NCBI GenBank assembly: GCA_003349915.1
Contig: QFXE01000001.1
Location: 186,001 to 250,000 of the forward strand
Reading direction: 5' to 3'
From: an endosymbiont of Escarpia spicata
Lineage (GTDB): Bacteria > Pseudomonadota > Gammaproteobacteria > Chromatiales > Chromatiaceae
DNA: 64,000 bases
Part shown: one piece after another, positions 53,760 through 63,105 of the stretch
Layout of the letters: the number at the start of each line of letters is the position of its first letter
How positions within the stretch are numbered: the stretch's first letter is position 1
Translations under genes and position numbers: made by a program
The notes under the pieces: model-generated
What the model was told of the DNA's origin: nothing
Seen by the model: only the letters and a program-made list of their open reading frames with translations
The model's database searches: none

Positions 53760-55174
53760 GCCAAGGGTTCCTTCTGCTCAGGCTGCTGGAGTTCGCTGCC
53801 GGCATGACGGTGGTATTTGGCCATTTCCGTCTCGGTGACACGGGTCAGGGCTGTTGTCGGCAGCAGGGAGAGCAGCTCCCAGGCCAGATTCAGGGTCTCC
53901 ACAATGCTGCGGTCTTCATCTTCGCCCTGAGCCACGAAACGTTTCTCGAATGCGTCGGCAAATTCGAGATAACGCTGGTCCCTGGCAGAGAGTTCATCCG
54001 CACCGATGATGGAGGCCAGGTTGCGGGTCTCCAATGCCCTGGCATAGAGAGCATAGAGCTGATTCGAGACGTGGGGGTGATCCTCCCGGGTGAAGTCCTT
54101 GCCGATGCCGTCCTTCATCAGGCGGGAGAGCGAGGGTGAGATATGTACCGGCGGATAGACCCCCTGGTTGTGCAGTTCCCGGCTCAACACAATCTGCCCT
54201 TCGGTGATGTATCCGGTGAGGTCGGGGATCGGATGGGTGATGTCGTCACTGGGCATCGACAGTACCGGCACCAGAGTGATCGATCCGTGGCGGTCCTTGA
54301 TCCGGCCGGAACGCTCGTAGATCTCCGTCAAGTCGGAATAGAGATAGCCGGGATAGCCCTTGCGCGCAGGTACATCGCCTTTGGCGGTGGCCACTTCCCG
54401 CAACGCTTCCGCGTAGTGGGTCATGTCGGTCATGACAACCAGCACATGGCGGTCGAGGTCGAAGGCCAGGTATTCTGCGGCGGTGAGCGCCATGCGTGGA
54501 AGAGTGAGCCGTTCAACCGGCGGGTCGTCAGCCATATTGATGAACATCACCACGTTGCCGAGCACACCGGAGGAGGCGAACTCCTCCTGGAAGAAACGGG
54601 CGTCGGAGTAGGAGACGCCCATCGCCGCGAAAACGATGGAGAAGTGACTCTCTTCATCCGGTAGTTTGGCCTGCCGCACGATCTGGGCGGCAAGCCTGTT
54701 GTGAGGCAATCCCGAGGCGGAGAAGATCGGCAGTTTCTGCCCCCGCACCAGGGAATTAAGGCCGTCGATGGTGGAGATGCCGGTCTGGATGAATTCTTTG
54801 GGATAGGTGCGCGCCGCCGGGTTGAAGGCGTTGGCATTGATGCCCCGGTGCAGACGGGAGACCACGGGCGGGCGACCGTCTTTGGGTTCCCCCAGTCCGT
54901 CGAAGACGCGTCCCAGGATCTCAGGAGAGAGACTGATCTCCAAAGGTGTGTCCAGAAAACGCACCCATGTGCTCTCCAGATCGAGGTGGTCGGTTCCCTC
55001 GAAAACCTGTATCAATACCTCTATGCTCGAACTTCGAATGACCTGGCCATTGCGCTTCCTGCCCTGGCTGTCCCGGACCTCCACCCGGTCGCCGAAGGCG
55101 ATGCCCGGAACCTGGCTGACGGTCAGTAGTCCTCCCTGGGCAGAGGAGACGGTGCGGTACTCCTTGGCGCTCAT
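53756..55174 (-). CDS. V/A-type ATPase subunit B (regulatory)
   Basis: 472 aa. It matches the non-catalytic B subunit: EYRTVSSAQGGLL, FARTYPKEFIQTGISTIDGLNSL-type region with FSASGLPHNRLAAQI in place of a Walker A loop, VVMTDMTHYAEALREV, and GYPGYLYSDLTEIYERSGR. It alternates with subunit A in the A3B3 head. It overlaps A and D by ATGA junctions. Confidence 0.96.
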   Translation of the reverse strand: MSAKEYRTVSSAQGGLLTVSQVPGIAFGDRVEVRDSQGRKRNGQVIRSSSIEVLIQVFEGTDHLDLESTWVRFLDTPLEISLSPEILGRVFDGLGEPKDGRPPVVSRLHRGINANAFNPAARTYPKEFIQTGISTIDGLNSLVRGQKLPIFSASGLPHNRLAAQIVRQAKLPDEESHFSIVFAAMGVSYSDARFFQEEFASSGVLGNVVMFINMADDPPVERLTLPRMALTAAEYLAFDLDRHVLVVMTDMTHYAEALREVATAKGDVPARKGYPGYLYSDLTEIYERSGRIKDRHGSITLVPVLSMPSDDITHPIPDLTGYITEGQIVLSRELHNQGVYPPVHISPSLSRLMKDGIGKDFTREDHPHVSNQLYALYARALETRNLASIIGADELSARDQRYLEFADAFEKRFVAQGEDEDRSIVETLNLAWELLSLLPTTALTRVTETEMAKYHRHAGSELQQPEQKEPLA

Positions 55175-56961
55175 GATGTCTGCTCCCCACGCTGAGCGTA
55201 TTCGGACCGGATGGATTCAAAGCTTTTGATGGCCTGTTCGCGGAATGCCCGCAGCTGATCCAGCTGGTCGGAGTCGTAGACCTCTTTGCAGCGGCGTAAC
55301 TTGGCCAGAATCGGCAGATTGCTCAACTCCTGCACCGGGACACCCAGTTCGATCAGGTCGGCGCCCTGGTCATAGATGGTGAGAAGTGTATCCAGCAGGA
55401 GGAACTGTTTCTCTGGAGAGGAGAAGGTATCCACAGGATCGAGCGCGCTCTGCTGCAGCACCCCCTCTTTGATCAGGGCGGCGCCCTCCAATATCCAGCG
55501 CTGGGCGGAAGAGAGCGCCTCCGGTCCCACCAGGTTGACGATGCGGGAGAGTTCCGCATCCCTGGCGAGCATGCTCAGAGCCTGCCCCCGGCGCTTTTCC
55601 CAATTCCGGTCGACCTGTTCGTGCCACCAGGCGGCGGCGGTAGAGACATCCGCTGAGAAGCTGTCGACCCAGTCGATTGCCGGATAGTGGCGGGCATCCG
55701 CCAGCTCCTTGGAGAGCGCCCAGAAGGTCTGGATGATCTCTTTGGTGTGGCTGGTGACCGGTTCTGAAAAGTCGCCGCCGGGTGGCGACACCGCACCGAT
55801 CAGGCTCACTGAACCCTTGCCGCAGTCGTGGGTTTCGACCCGTCCCGCCCGTTCGTAGAACGCGGAGAGACGGGAGGCGAGATAGGCCGGATAACCCTCT
55901 TCTACGGGCATCTGTCCCAAACGTCCTGAGACCTCCCGCAGAGCCTCGGCCCAACGGCTGGTGGAGTCTGCCAGCATCACCACGTCATGCCCCTGGTCAC
56001 GATAGTATTCGGCAATGGTGATGCCGACGTAGATGGACGCCTCGCGGGCCACCACCGGCATGTTGGAGGTATTTGCCACCAACAGGGTGCGTTCCATCAG
56101 GGAACGCCCGGTGTAGGGGTCTTTGAGATCGGGGAAGCTGTCGAGTACATCGACCAGCTCGTTACCACGTTCACCGCAGCCGACATAGATGACGATATCC
56201 GCGTTTGACCAGCGTGCCACCTGGTGCTGCACCATGGTTTTACCGGCGCCGAAGGGACCGGGCACGGCGCCCTTGCCGCCTTTCAAGAGGGGGAAGAAGG
56301 TATCGAGGATACGCTGGCCGGTGATCAGGGGTTCGGAGCTGTGATCCCGGTGCTGATAGGGACGGGGCTGGCGCACCGGCCAGCGATGGAAGAGTTTGAG
56401 TCTGCGTATCTCTCCATTCGCTGTTTTTACCTGGGCAATGGTCTGATCGAGGCTGTAGTCCCCCTGTGGAGCGATTTCAATCAGTTCACCGCTGACATCC
56501 GGCGGCACCAGGATGCGATGCAGCACCGACTCGGTCTCCTGTACGCTGCCCAGCTGGATGCCGCCACTGACTTGCGTGTTGGGTTCCAGGGATTCCGTCG
56601 GTGTGAAGGTCCATTGAGACTCCCGGTCCAGCGAGTCCGGACTCAGCCCTCTTGGAATCTGATCACCCGCCTGCAGAAACATCTTTTCAAGTGGACGCTG
56701 CACCCCGTCAAAGATACCGCCCATCAGGCCGGGTCCAAGTTCCACTGAGAGGGGATGGCTCAGCCCCTCTACCGGCTCGCCGGGACGCACCATCTCAGTG
56801 GATTCATAGATCTGTACCAGAGCCTCGCTGCCCTGCAGGGAGATCACCTCGCCATAGAGACCCAACTCTCCGATCTTGACCTGTTCCCCGTTGGCCACGC
56901 CAGGCAGGATGATGGTCACTATGGGACCGTTGATGTCTTTGATTATGCCCTTTTTTGTCAT
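55171..56961 (-). CDS. V/A-type ATPase catalytic subunit A
   Basis: 596 aa from the ATG at 56961 (MTKKGIIKDINGPIV); the frame extends to 57036 but that part overlaps the subunit E end. Walker A GPFGAGKT is at residues 235-242, followed by the GCGERGNE motif, the catalytic-site region LADSTSRWAEALRE and the non-homologous insert typical of V/A-type A subunits. It binds and hydrolyses or makes ATP. Length fits the bacterial A-type (~580-600 aa). Confidence 0.97.
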   Translation of the reverse strand: MTKKGIIKDINGPIVTIILPGVANGEQVKIGELGLYGEVISLQGSEALVQIYESTEMVRPGEPVEGLSHPLSVELGPGLMGGIFDGVQRPLEKMFLQAGDQIPRGLSPDSLDRESQWTFTPTESLEPNTQVSGGIQLGSVQETESVLHRILVPPDVSGELIEIAPQGDYSLDQTIAQVKTANGEIRRLKLFHRWPVRQPRPYQHRDHSSEPLITGQRILDTFFPLLKGGKGAVPGPFGAGKTMVQHQVARWSNADIVIYVGCGERGNELVDVLDSFPDLKDPYTGRSLMERTLLVANTSNMPVVAREASIYVGITIAEYYRDQGHDVVMLADSTSRWAEALREVSGRLGQMPVEEGYPAYLASRLSAFYERAGRVETHDCGKGSVSLIGAVSPPGGDFSEPVTSHTKEIIQTFWALSKELADARHYPAIDWVDSFSADVSTAAAWWHEQVDRNWEKRRGQALSMLARDAELSRIVNLVGPEALSSAQRWILEGAALIKEGVLQQSALDPVDTFSSPEKQFLLLDTLLTIYDQGADLIELGVPVQELSNLPILAKLRRCKEVYDSDQLDQLRAFREQAIKSFESIRSEYAQRGEQTS

Positions 56962-56992
56962 CTTGTTTTTCCGCTGTGGATCAGCATGATTT

Positions 56993-57625
56993 CTAGAGCG
57001 ACATGTCGCTGCGGGGTGGGGGCAACAGGCGCTCAACGATCACTTGGTAGAGTCGATCTTCGAGCCGCTCCAGACGTCCTTCGAAGGTTTGATCCAGCCT
57101 GATAAGGTTGTCTGAAGTACGGATGCGAAGTCCTCCAATCGTCTGGATGGGGTCTTCAGCCAGAAGAAGGTGTTTACCTGGCGCGGCAGCACCGGCAAAT
57201 GTCTCCCAGTCACTCTGCAGCCGTCGCTGGTCGTTTGCATTTAGCTCCACAAGCAGCGTATCGGCTTCTATCTTCTCCGCGCCTTTGCTGAGATAGGCCT
57301 GTAGCAGGGCGAAGTATCGGGTTTTATCCTTAGCCAACTCCATCATGCGGGCGGGCAGCCGTTCGATCACAGTCTGTACCAGATTCCAACGTAGATGATC
57401 CATGCGGCTGTGAAGTTTAAGCTCGTCGGCTTGTACCTTGCGCCGATAGGTACGATCCGCCATCGCCTTGGCCAGTAGCGTCTCCTTCTCTTCCCGCAGT
57501 TGGAGTCGTTCACTGGCATCACGCAGGATCACATCACGACCCACCCTGGCGCGGTCGTGGCACTCGTCGGCCATCGACTCAGCACGTTTTAGGATCGTCT
57601 GAGCCAGTTCGTCAACCTGATTCAC
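56993..57625 (-). CDS. V/A-type ATPase subunit E (peripheral stalk)
   Basis: 210 aa: a long charged N-terminal helix (about 1-80) and a globular C terminus with GGLRIRTSDNLIRLDQTFEGRLERL, the pattern of the E subunit. It overlaps subunit F by ATGA and is 31 bases before subunit A. Confidence 0.88.
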   Translation of the reverse strand: MNQVDELAQTILKRAESMADECHDRARVGRDVILRDASERLQLREEKETLLAKAMADRTYRRKVQADELKLHSRMDHLRWNLVQTVIERLPARMMELAKDKTRYFALLQAYLSKGAEKIEADTLLVELNANDQRRLQSDWETFAGAAAPGKHLLLAEDPIQTIGGLRIRTSDNLIRLDQTFEGRLERLEDRLYQVIVERLLPPPRSDMSL

Positions 57626-57969
57626 AATTGGGCTCCTTCTTCACTATCTTCACCAATCAGCATGGAGAGTTGCGGGTCGATGCTGCATTGATAACAGTTG
57701 GGATCATCCAGTGAGGGTACTTCCGAAAGTACGATCCTGCCGCCCTCGTTGCGTATCTGCCGGATGAGTTTTGAATCGAGCTTTTCCAGTGAGTGGTCGA
57801 TGACGATGAAGGCATGCTGCTGTTCGCTGAGTAATTCACTGAATAGCTGATCGACCTCCTGCAGGCTCGGATCCGGGCGGGTTTCAAAACCGATGAGTCT
57901 GAACCCATTGGCGATTGAGGTGCTGCCCATGAAGATCAGACGGGTCTGTTGCTGGGTCTCGTTGGACAT
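57622..57969 (-). CDS. V/A-type ATPase subunit F
   Basis: 115 aa: FMGSTSIANGFRLIGFETRP and FIVIDHSLEKLD fit the F subunit (CheY-like fold on the central stalk), followed by a short acidic tail. Seven bases after subunit K's stop. Confidence 0.9.
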   Translation of the reverse strand: MSNETQQQTRLIFMGSTSIANGFRLIGFETRPDPSLQEVDQLFSELLSEQQHAFIVIDHSLEKLDSKLIRQIRNEGGRIVLSEVPSLDDPNCYQCSIDPQLSMLIGEDSEEGAQL

Positions 57970-57976
57970 GGATAAC

Positions 57977-58414
57977 TCAGAGTTTGTCCAGCAGCAGGAT
58001 ACTCATGACCAGACCGTAGATGGCGATGCCCTCGGCCAGACCCAGATAGATCAGCGTACGTCCGAATATCTCGGGTTTTTCCGCCAGCACCGCCAGGGAG
58101 GCAGCGCCTATGGGGCCTACCGCGATGCCTGCGCCGACGGTACTCAATGCGGTCGGAATACCCATGCCGATGATACCCAGTCCAAGACCGATAGAGATCT
58201 CGCCACTGCTCTCAGCTACTGCCGGTGCGGCCATGACTTCCTGCACGCCAAAAAAGAGCAGGGTAGCCTGGCCGACGATAAATAACAGTAGATTGAGACC
58301 GATAGTGGGTTTGAACCAGCGTCTATTGATGGCAGCAGGTTTGATTTCCATCACCACGCCGGTGGCGATGATGCCCACAATGCCCAAGGTCATCAGGGTA
58401 ATCAGCCAGTACAT
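57977..58414 (-). CDS. V/A-type ATPase rotor ring subunit K (c)
   Basis: 145 aa with four hydrophobic segments. The first two (about 3-24, 40-62) are an extra hairpin; the second hairpin has GMGIPTALSTVGAGIAVG and the ion-binding carboxylate in LAEGIAIYGLVMS. Only one carboxylate is present per four helices. The residue next to the Glu is Gly rather than Ser/Thr, and no paired Gln is seen, which favours protons over sodium, but the ligand set is not certain. 39 bases after subunit I. Confidence 0.88.
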   Translation of the reverse strand: MYWLITLMTLGIVGIIATGVVMEIKPAAINRRWFKPTIGLNLLLFIVGQATLLFFGVQEVMAAPAVAESSGEISIGLGLGIIGMGIPTALSTVGAGIAVGPIGAASLAVLAEKPEIFGRTLIYLGLAEGIAIYGLVMSILLLDKL

Positions 58415-58453
58415 GTCATGCTCCTTTGTTTGAGTAGTGGAAGCGTCGCAGGT

Positions 58454-60313
58454 CTACAGTGTCAATGGCTTAAAGGCCTTGCCATCCCCTGCGAAGAATC
58501 GGGAGAAGCCTTCGTAGTATTCCAGTCTCAAAACCTGGATGGTTACAATCAGACCTTCCAGGATGAGAATGAACAGATTGCCCAGTATCACGGTGATCCA
58601 ATAACCGGTCTCCTCCATCATTCCCGCCAGGGTAAATACTGCGACGGCAAGGGCCACATGGTTGAGGCTGAACGCCGCGACACGCAGGAAGGAGAGGGTA
58701 TTTGAGGCGTAGCCGGTAACGGTTTCAAAGGTCTCGATGGCGGCGACCAGAATTCGTTCTCCTGGAGAGGCTTCCGTTTCCATCAGCTTGTAGGCGAAGA
58801 GAGCGAGTAGAGTGGATAGACTCACGATAGCTGCTCCCACGCCGAAGGCGCCATCCTGATAGACATTGAAGCTGTCCCACAGGAGCCCAACATACAGCAA
58901 CAGGCTGAGTATGCCGTTATCACCAAACAGCGCGCCGCTGGGATCGTTCTGCTGCAGATGGTTGATGATATTGATCAGGGTGATGAGTATCAGAAAACCC
59001 ACGCCCCAAATGAGCGCCATGGAGAGCATGTAGAGTGGATCCGACATGGGTGCAATCCAGATGGCATGGATCACATGTTCATAGCCGAAGATACTGCCGT
59101 AAAGCAGGCCGAACACCATGGAAGAGATGCCTGCGGCAACTGCAAACAGGGTAAATGAGCCGAGCTTGCGTCGGGCCAGGATGCCGATGAGCATGATCAT
59201 CGCGCCGTGTCCCACGTCACCGAACATCATGCCGAACATCAGGATATAGCTGATAGCGAACAGCAGAGTGGGGTTGACCTCCCCATAGCGGGGTATACCG
59301 TATTGTTTGACCAGTAGAGAGAAGGGCTTGAGCAGACGGTTGCGGCTGATAAACGATGGCACGATCGGCCGTTCGTCCGCAGTGGGGTTGCGGCTTTCGA
59401 GGACAAAGGGGTTGTGCAATTTCTGCCGCAATCGCGCGTCGGCATTCGCTACCTCCCGTGCCGGTATCCAGCCCTGTATCGCAGAGAGGCTGCCCTGATT
59501 TCTTGCGGCATTTTGAACCTGGAAGTAGGGGGCTGCCTGGCGCAGGGTCTGGGCGGCTTTCGAGAGATGTCGCGCGATTGAAGTGCCCCAGGCAGCGCTG
59601 CGTGACTCCAGTTGTTGTTGCCGTTGCTGCAGGTCCGTCTGTTGCTCCTGCAGGCTTGTTTTTGCCTTCTCCGGTTCACTGTGGAGGGCTTCCGGCACCT
59701 GTAGTGGACGGAAACCGGCAGTGTCCAACACTGACTTCAGTTCTGCGGACTCACCATCCAGTGCACCGATGATAATAACGTGGGTTCGTGCCTCACGTTC
59801 GAGGAAACGGTAAAGCAGATAGCCCGCCAGTCCCACGGCCTCTTCCAATTGCTTGACTTGGGTGCGTGCAACCATGCCGATGTGGATCTCGAGAAAACGG
59901 CTCTTCTGTTGCAGTCGCCCCAGGTCGATATTCAGGTTACTGAAATTATCCAGGGTCTGCTCGAGTTCATCGATGGCGTGGAGTTGGTCTCGCAGACGGT
60001 GCCGCTCCTCTTCAAATTCAGAACAGTCACTCCAAACCTCACCCAGCCAGTCGTTGGTCAGCTGCAAATCGGCCTCACTGACCGCGTGAACTTCCTTGTT
60101 TTCCAGTGTGTCCGTGTAGGCGACATGACGGGCGATCTTGTCAAATCTCGAGCGGGCCTGGGTGTAGAAATGACGGTAATCCTCCCCTGGGATCGAAGGC
60201 AGATCCGCTTCCAGCGTTGGACGGGGATCCGGTGCAAACACCCCCAATTCCGCAAGTATCAGTGAAGCTTCCGGAAGATCCCCGGTAAGCAGTTGGATCC
60301 GCAGATGTTTCAT
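58454..60313 (-). CDS. V/A-type ATPase subunit I (a, stator)
   Basis: About 619 aa from the ATG at 60313 (MKHLRIQLLTG); alternative starts are GTG at 60343 and ATG at 60331. The N-terminal half is soluble and coiled (residues ~1-300), the C-terminal half has seven to eight helices. The key arginine is likely in the penultimate helix or loop (ITIQVLRLEYYEGFSRFF type). It carries the ion half-channels against the K ring. Confidence 0.9.
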   Translation of the reverse strand: MKHLRIQLLTGDLPEASLILAELGVFAPDPRPTLEADLPSIPGEDYRHFYTQARSRFDKIARHVAYTDTLENKEVHAVSEADLQLTNDWLGEVWSDCSEFEEERHRLRDQLHAIDELEQTLDNFSNLNIDLGRLQQKSRFLEIHIGMVARTQVKQLEEAVGLAGYLLYRFLEREARTHVIIIGALDGESAELKSVLDTAGFRPLQVPEALHSEPEKAKTSLQEQQTDLQQRQQQLESRSAAWGTSIARHLSKAAQTLRQAAPYFQVQNAARNQGSLSAIQGWIPAREVANADARLRQKLHNPFVLESRNPTADERPIVPSFISRNRLLKPFSLLVKQYGIPRYGEVNPTLLFAISYILMFGMMFGDVGHGAMIMLIGILARRKLGSFTLFAVAAGISSMVFGLLYGSIFGYEHVIHAIWIAPMSDPLYMLSMALIWGVGFLILITLINIINHLQQNDPSGALFGDNGILSLLLYVGLLWDSFNVYQDGAFGVGAAIVSLSTLLALFAYKLMETEASPGERILVAAIETFETVTGYASNTLSFLRVAAFSLNHVALAVAVFTLAGMMEETGYWITVILGNLFILILEGLIVTIQVLRLEYYEGFSRFFAGDGKAFKPLTL

Positions 60314-60453
60314 CGGCAGAGTGCTAAACATGATAGGGATCACTCTGACGTTGTTTCATGCAGCTTCCTGGAGAGCGGGAGGCATGAGTGCCTCATGAAC
60401 CAGTTCACTATCCAAACCGAGCAGTTTCCCCTGGAGCAGAGCATTAAGGCGTT

Positions 60454-61398
60454 TCAGACGGTATCCCGGGCAACGAGATAGGCAAGTGCACGGGTGGCCG
60501 GTGACGGACTGAAGCGGATCAGGCGCCGCATTTCACGACTGAGAGAGAAGTCCAGGCGCTGTCTTGCCTGCATTGCATTTGTGGTGCCGCTGACTATTCG
60601 ACTCAGCTTTGGTGGCAGTTTTTCGAGTACGGACTGAAAACTGTCGAGGTTGACAAGCTCCATCAAGCGGTTGCGATCGAGATATTTTCCGAACGGAACG
60701 AGCAGATAGTAGGTCTCACTGGAGGAGAGCTGGTACATGAAACGGTAGCGCAACAGCCAAAGCAGGTTTTGCCGGTCGGTGAGCATGCCGATCAGTTCTT
60801 TCAGTCCCTCCCGGTCAATCTGGCTATTGCTGTTGCTGTATTTCACCATGCCCTGGAAGTAACTGCGGTCGATGGCGGCGTCCAGGGAGAAGGGTTCATT
60901 CTTCTCCTCATAGACCTGTCTTGCCTGACGGGCTATCGATTGATAGGGCCCATGTTCGAGCAGGTGTAACATCTCCAGTATGTTCTCCGCCTGCAGCAGT
61001 TTTTCATGAGGGAGTCGGATGATGTCCGGCAGATGGTGTAGATAGCTACTGACCTCCTCAAGACTGAGCTCGTTCAGTTTGCAACGGATCAGCGTCTTTA
61101 GGTTGAAAAGGGCGAATTTTCGGGACCAGTAGATCAGCAGTACCCGGGAAGTGCCATCCAATGGGCGCAGGAGTACCGAGAGGTCTGACATCAGAGAGTG
61201 AAGCAGTGACTGTTCCAGTGCATAATTCAGTTGTTGGGGGGAGAGTGGGGATTCAATGATTCCAGTCAGGCCAAATGTGCCGCTCAGCTCTTCCAGGGGC
61301 ATGTCCAGCAGTTCAAGAATCCGGTTGTCTGTGAATAGCTGCGTGGCGAAGATATTGACCCGGGTTTTGAGATAGGTTTGGGAAGCGCTGCTGTTCAT
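60454..61398 (-). CDS. V/A-type ATPase subunit C (d)
   Basis: 314 aa, all-helical. It fits the C/Vma6-type funnel that couples the rotor ring to the stalk, with three repeat-like helical parts (for example NYALEQSLLHSLMSDL, LIYWSRKFALFNLKTLIRCKLN). Seven bases after the first gene of the operon. Assigned from position, length and this pattern. Confidence 0.85.
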   Translation of the reverse strand: MNSSASQTYLKTRVNIFATQLFTDNRILELLDMPLEELSGTFGLTGIIESPLSPQQLNYALEQSLLHSLMSDLSVLLRPLDGTSRVLLIYWSRKFALFNLKTLIRCKLNELSLEEVSSYLHHLPDIIRLPHEKLLQAENILEMLHLLEHGPYQSIARQARQVYEEKNEPFSLDAAIDRSYFQGMVKYSNSNSQIDREGLKELIGMLTDRQNLLWLLRYRFMYQLSSSETYYLLVPFGKYLDRNRLMELVNLDSFQSVLEKLPPKLSRIVSGTTNAMQARQRLDFSLSREMRRLIRFSPSPATRALAYLVARDTV

Positions 61399-61405
61399 TG
61401 TTTGA

Positions 61406-61729
61406 TCAGTCGTCAGCAGCCGGATCCGTCAATAGTTGGAATGCGGCATCCAGCGCATCATCCTCCCTTGTCTCGGCATACTCTCTCAGTTGAGTGTGGT
61501 GCTCGTCGAAGCGCCGTTTCAGCTCGGCGATCGTCTGGTCGGACCGGCTATTGGCTTTGTCGAGAAATGATGCATGCAGTTCTGGAATTCGGGTTTCAAA
61601 CCGGGTCTCCTGCACACGGACTTCCTGCAGTGCATCGTGGATGATCCGCTCCCGTTCCTCGTTGGCTTGCTGGTGGAGCTGCTCCGCCTGCATCTCGGCG
61701 TCGAGCAGCCGCTGTAGATTCTCGTCCAT
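61406..61729 (-). CDS. V/A-type ATPase small coiled-coil subunit (G/H-like)
   Basis: 107 aa, one long charged helix rich in Glu, Arg and Gln (QQANEERERIIHDALQEVR). It fits the G/H peripheral stalk subunit, which pairs with E. First gene of the operon; the 141-base gap upstream (61730-61870) should hold the promoter, but I cannot define -35/-10 boxes with confidence. Confidence 0.78.
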   Translation of the reverse strand: MDENLQRLLDAEMQAEQLHQQANEERERIIHDALQEVRVQETRFETRIPELHASFLDKANSRSDQTIAELKRRFDEHHTQLREYAETREDDALDAAFQLLTDPAADD

Positions 61730-61833
61730 TGCCTTCGGCAGTTTTTGTTAGGTTTACCCAAGTGTAGCCAAAATGGAGCGCTTGTGATTGCATTGATCAA
61801 ACTGCGTTGAGCCAGATCATTATTTATTCTCTG

Positions 61834-61849
61834 CATGGTGCGCACCATG
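61834..61849. repeat. Perfect 16-bp palindrome upstream of the ATPase operon
   Basis: CATGGTGCGCACCATG reads the same on both strands. It lies 105 bases upstream of the first ATPase start, where it could bind a dimeric regulator, or it could be part of the repeat style seen in the gap at 17923 (TGGTGCGCAC). Confidence 0.65.
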
Positions 61850-61870
61850 ATTGCTCTGAGGATGTATTTG

Positions 61871-62284
61871 TCAGTGCAGAAGATTGTAGAGAATCAGTTC
61901 AGGCTGCGGAATCGGGCTACGGCTCAGGGCCGTGCCTATAATGTAGAAGTAACAGGTCAATGCCAACAGGCCGGCCCAAGTGCGGATCTGTCGGCTTCGT
62001 CCCCGCTTGAGCGCGATGCTGCCGATGATGATATAGGCCAGCAGCGCGACCAGCTTCGCGGTGAGCCAGCCGTTTACCAATGGGTATTGCTGGATCATCA
62101 GAGCCATGGCCAGTCCACTGAAAAGCAGGAGAGTGTCGTTGACATGCGGGACGACTCTGATCCAGCCCCCTTTCTCCTGCAGTGTATTCGATAACATCCA
62201 GAGATAGCGTTGTACAAACATCATGCCCGTAATAACGACCGTCGTGACGTGAAGGTATTTGATCCAGGGGTAGAGTTCTGTCAT
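61871..62284 (-). CDS. SirB2-like membrane protein
   Basis: 137 aa with four hydrophobic helices; start TELYPWIKYLHVTTVVITGMMF and loop KGGWIRVVPHVNDTLLLFSGLAM fit the SirB2 family. Function unknown. It lies downstream of trmO on the same strand. Confidence 0.83.
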   Translation of the reverse strand: MTELYPWIKYLHVTTVVITGMMFVQRYLWMLSNTLQEKGGWIRVVPHVNDTLLLFSGLAMALMIQQYPLVNGWLTAKLVALLAYIIIGSIALKRGRSRQIRTWAGLLALTCYFYIIGTALSRSPIPQPELILYNLLH

Positions 62285-62360
62285 CTCGGGGGGAATCGTT
62301 TGCTGGGTCTGATAAACCGGTCAGACTGAAGTATGCAGTTCAAAGTCGCATTGCTTAATG

Positions 62361-63083
62361 TCAATCTTCAGGGACTGAAAGGTATTTTATCTCCGTTATG
62401 TTTACCTGGTTATTTTCAACCGTCCAGCTCACATTGAAGTCGTAGAGGGTCATGCCAAATTTTCGCTCGGCGCAGCCCGCTTTGAGATAGGCAGGGCGCG
62501 GGTCGTTTTCGAATACCTGCCGTAGCAGTCTGCGAATGTGATCAGCCTGTTTTGCCGCTACATTTTCCAGCCAGGCTTCAGCCTGGCTTGAGTAGGACAG
62601 TGCGATTGATTGGCCCGGTGGGTCCGGTGCATAACCGGAATGTGCGTCAGGTATGGCGTCGGCATAAGGGAGGTAGGGCTTGATGTCGAGTACCGGCGTG
62701 CCGTCCAGCAGGTCAATGCCGCTCAAGCGCAGCTCGACGCCTTTATCATTGCATTTGACCTCGTTCAGCCGAACCACCGAAAGACCAATGGGGTTGGGCC
62801 GAAACGGGCTGCGTGAGGCGAATACCCCGACTCGCTGATTTCCACCGAGCCGTGGTGGACGTACCATGGGCTTCCACTGCTCCCTTACTGCCGCGTGGAA
62901 AACGAAGTTGATCCAGATATGGGAATAGCCTTCAAGCGCTTTGAAGGCTTCCGGTCGGTTGAAAGGCGGCACTATCTCCAGCGTGGCCACGGCCTCTGGG
63001 ATCAATCCTGGTTGACGGGGGATGCCGAATTTCTCCTTGAAACAGGAGTGTATGATGCCGATAGGCGTGAATTCATACTTCAT
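62361..63083 (-). CDS. trmO: tRNA (N6-threonylcarbamoyladenosine37-N6) methyltransferase TrmO (YaeB/TsaA)
   Basis: About 240 aa from the ATG at 63083 (MKYEFTPIGIIHSCF). Conserved features: IWINFVFH, GVFASRSPFRPNPIGLSVVRL, LDGTPVLDIKPYLPYAD, and the C-terminal DPRP / LYDFNV region. It methylates t6A37 to m6t6A37. The longer frame to 63128 overlaps the SDR gene and is not needed. Length matches E. coli TrmO (235 aa). Confidence 0.94.
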   Translation of the reverse strand: MKYEFTPIGIIHSCFKEKFGIPRQPGLIPEAVATLEIVPPFNRPEAFKALEGYSHIWINFVFHAAVREQWKPMVRPPRLGGNQRVGVFASRSPFRPNPIGLSVVRLNEVKCNDKGVELRLSGIDLLDGTPVLDIKPYLPYADAIPDAHSGYAPDPPGQSIALSYSSQAEAWLENVAAKQADHIRRLLRQVFENDPRPAYLKAGCAERKFGMTLYDFNVSWTVENNQVNITEIKYLSVPED

Positions 63084-63105
63084 TGGTTGGATGAAATCAT
63101 CTAAA

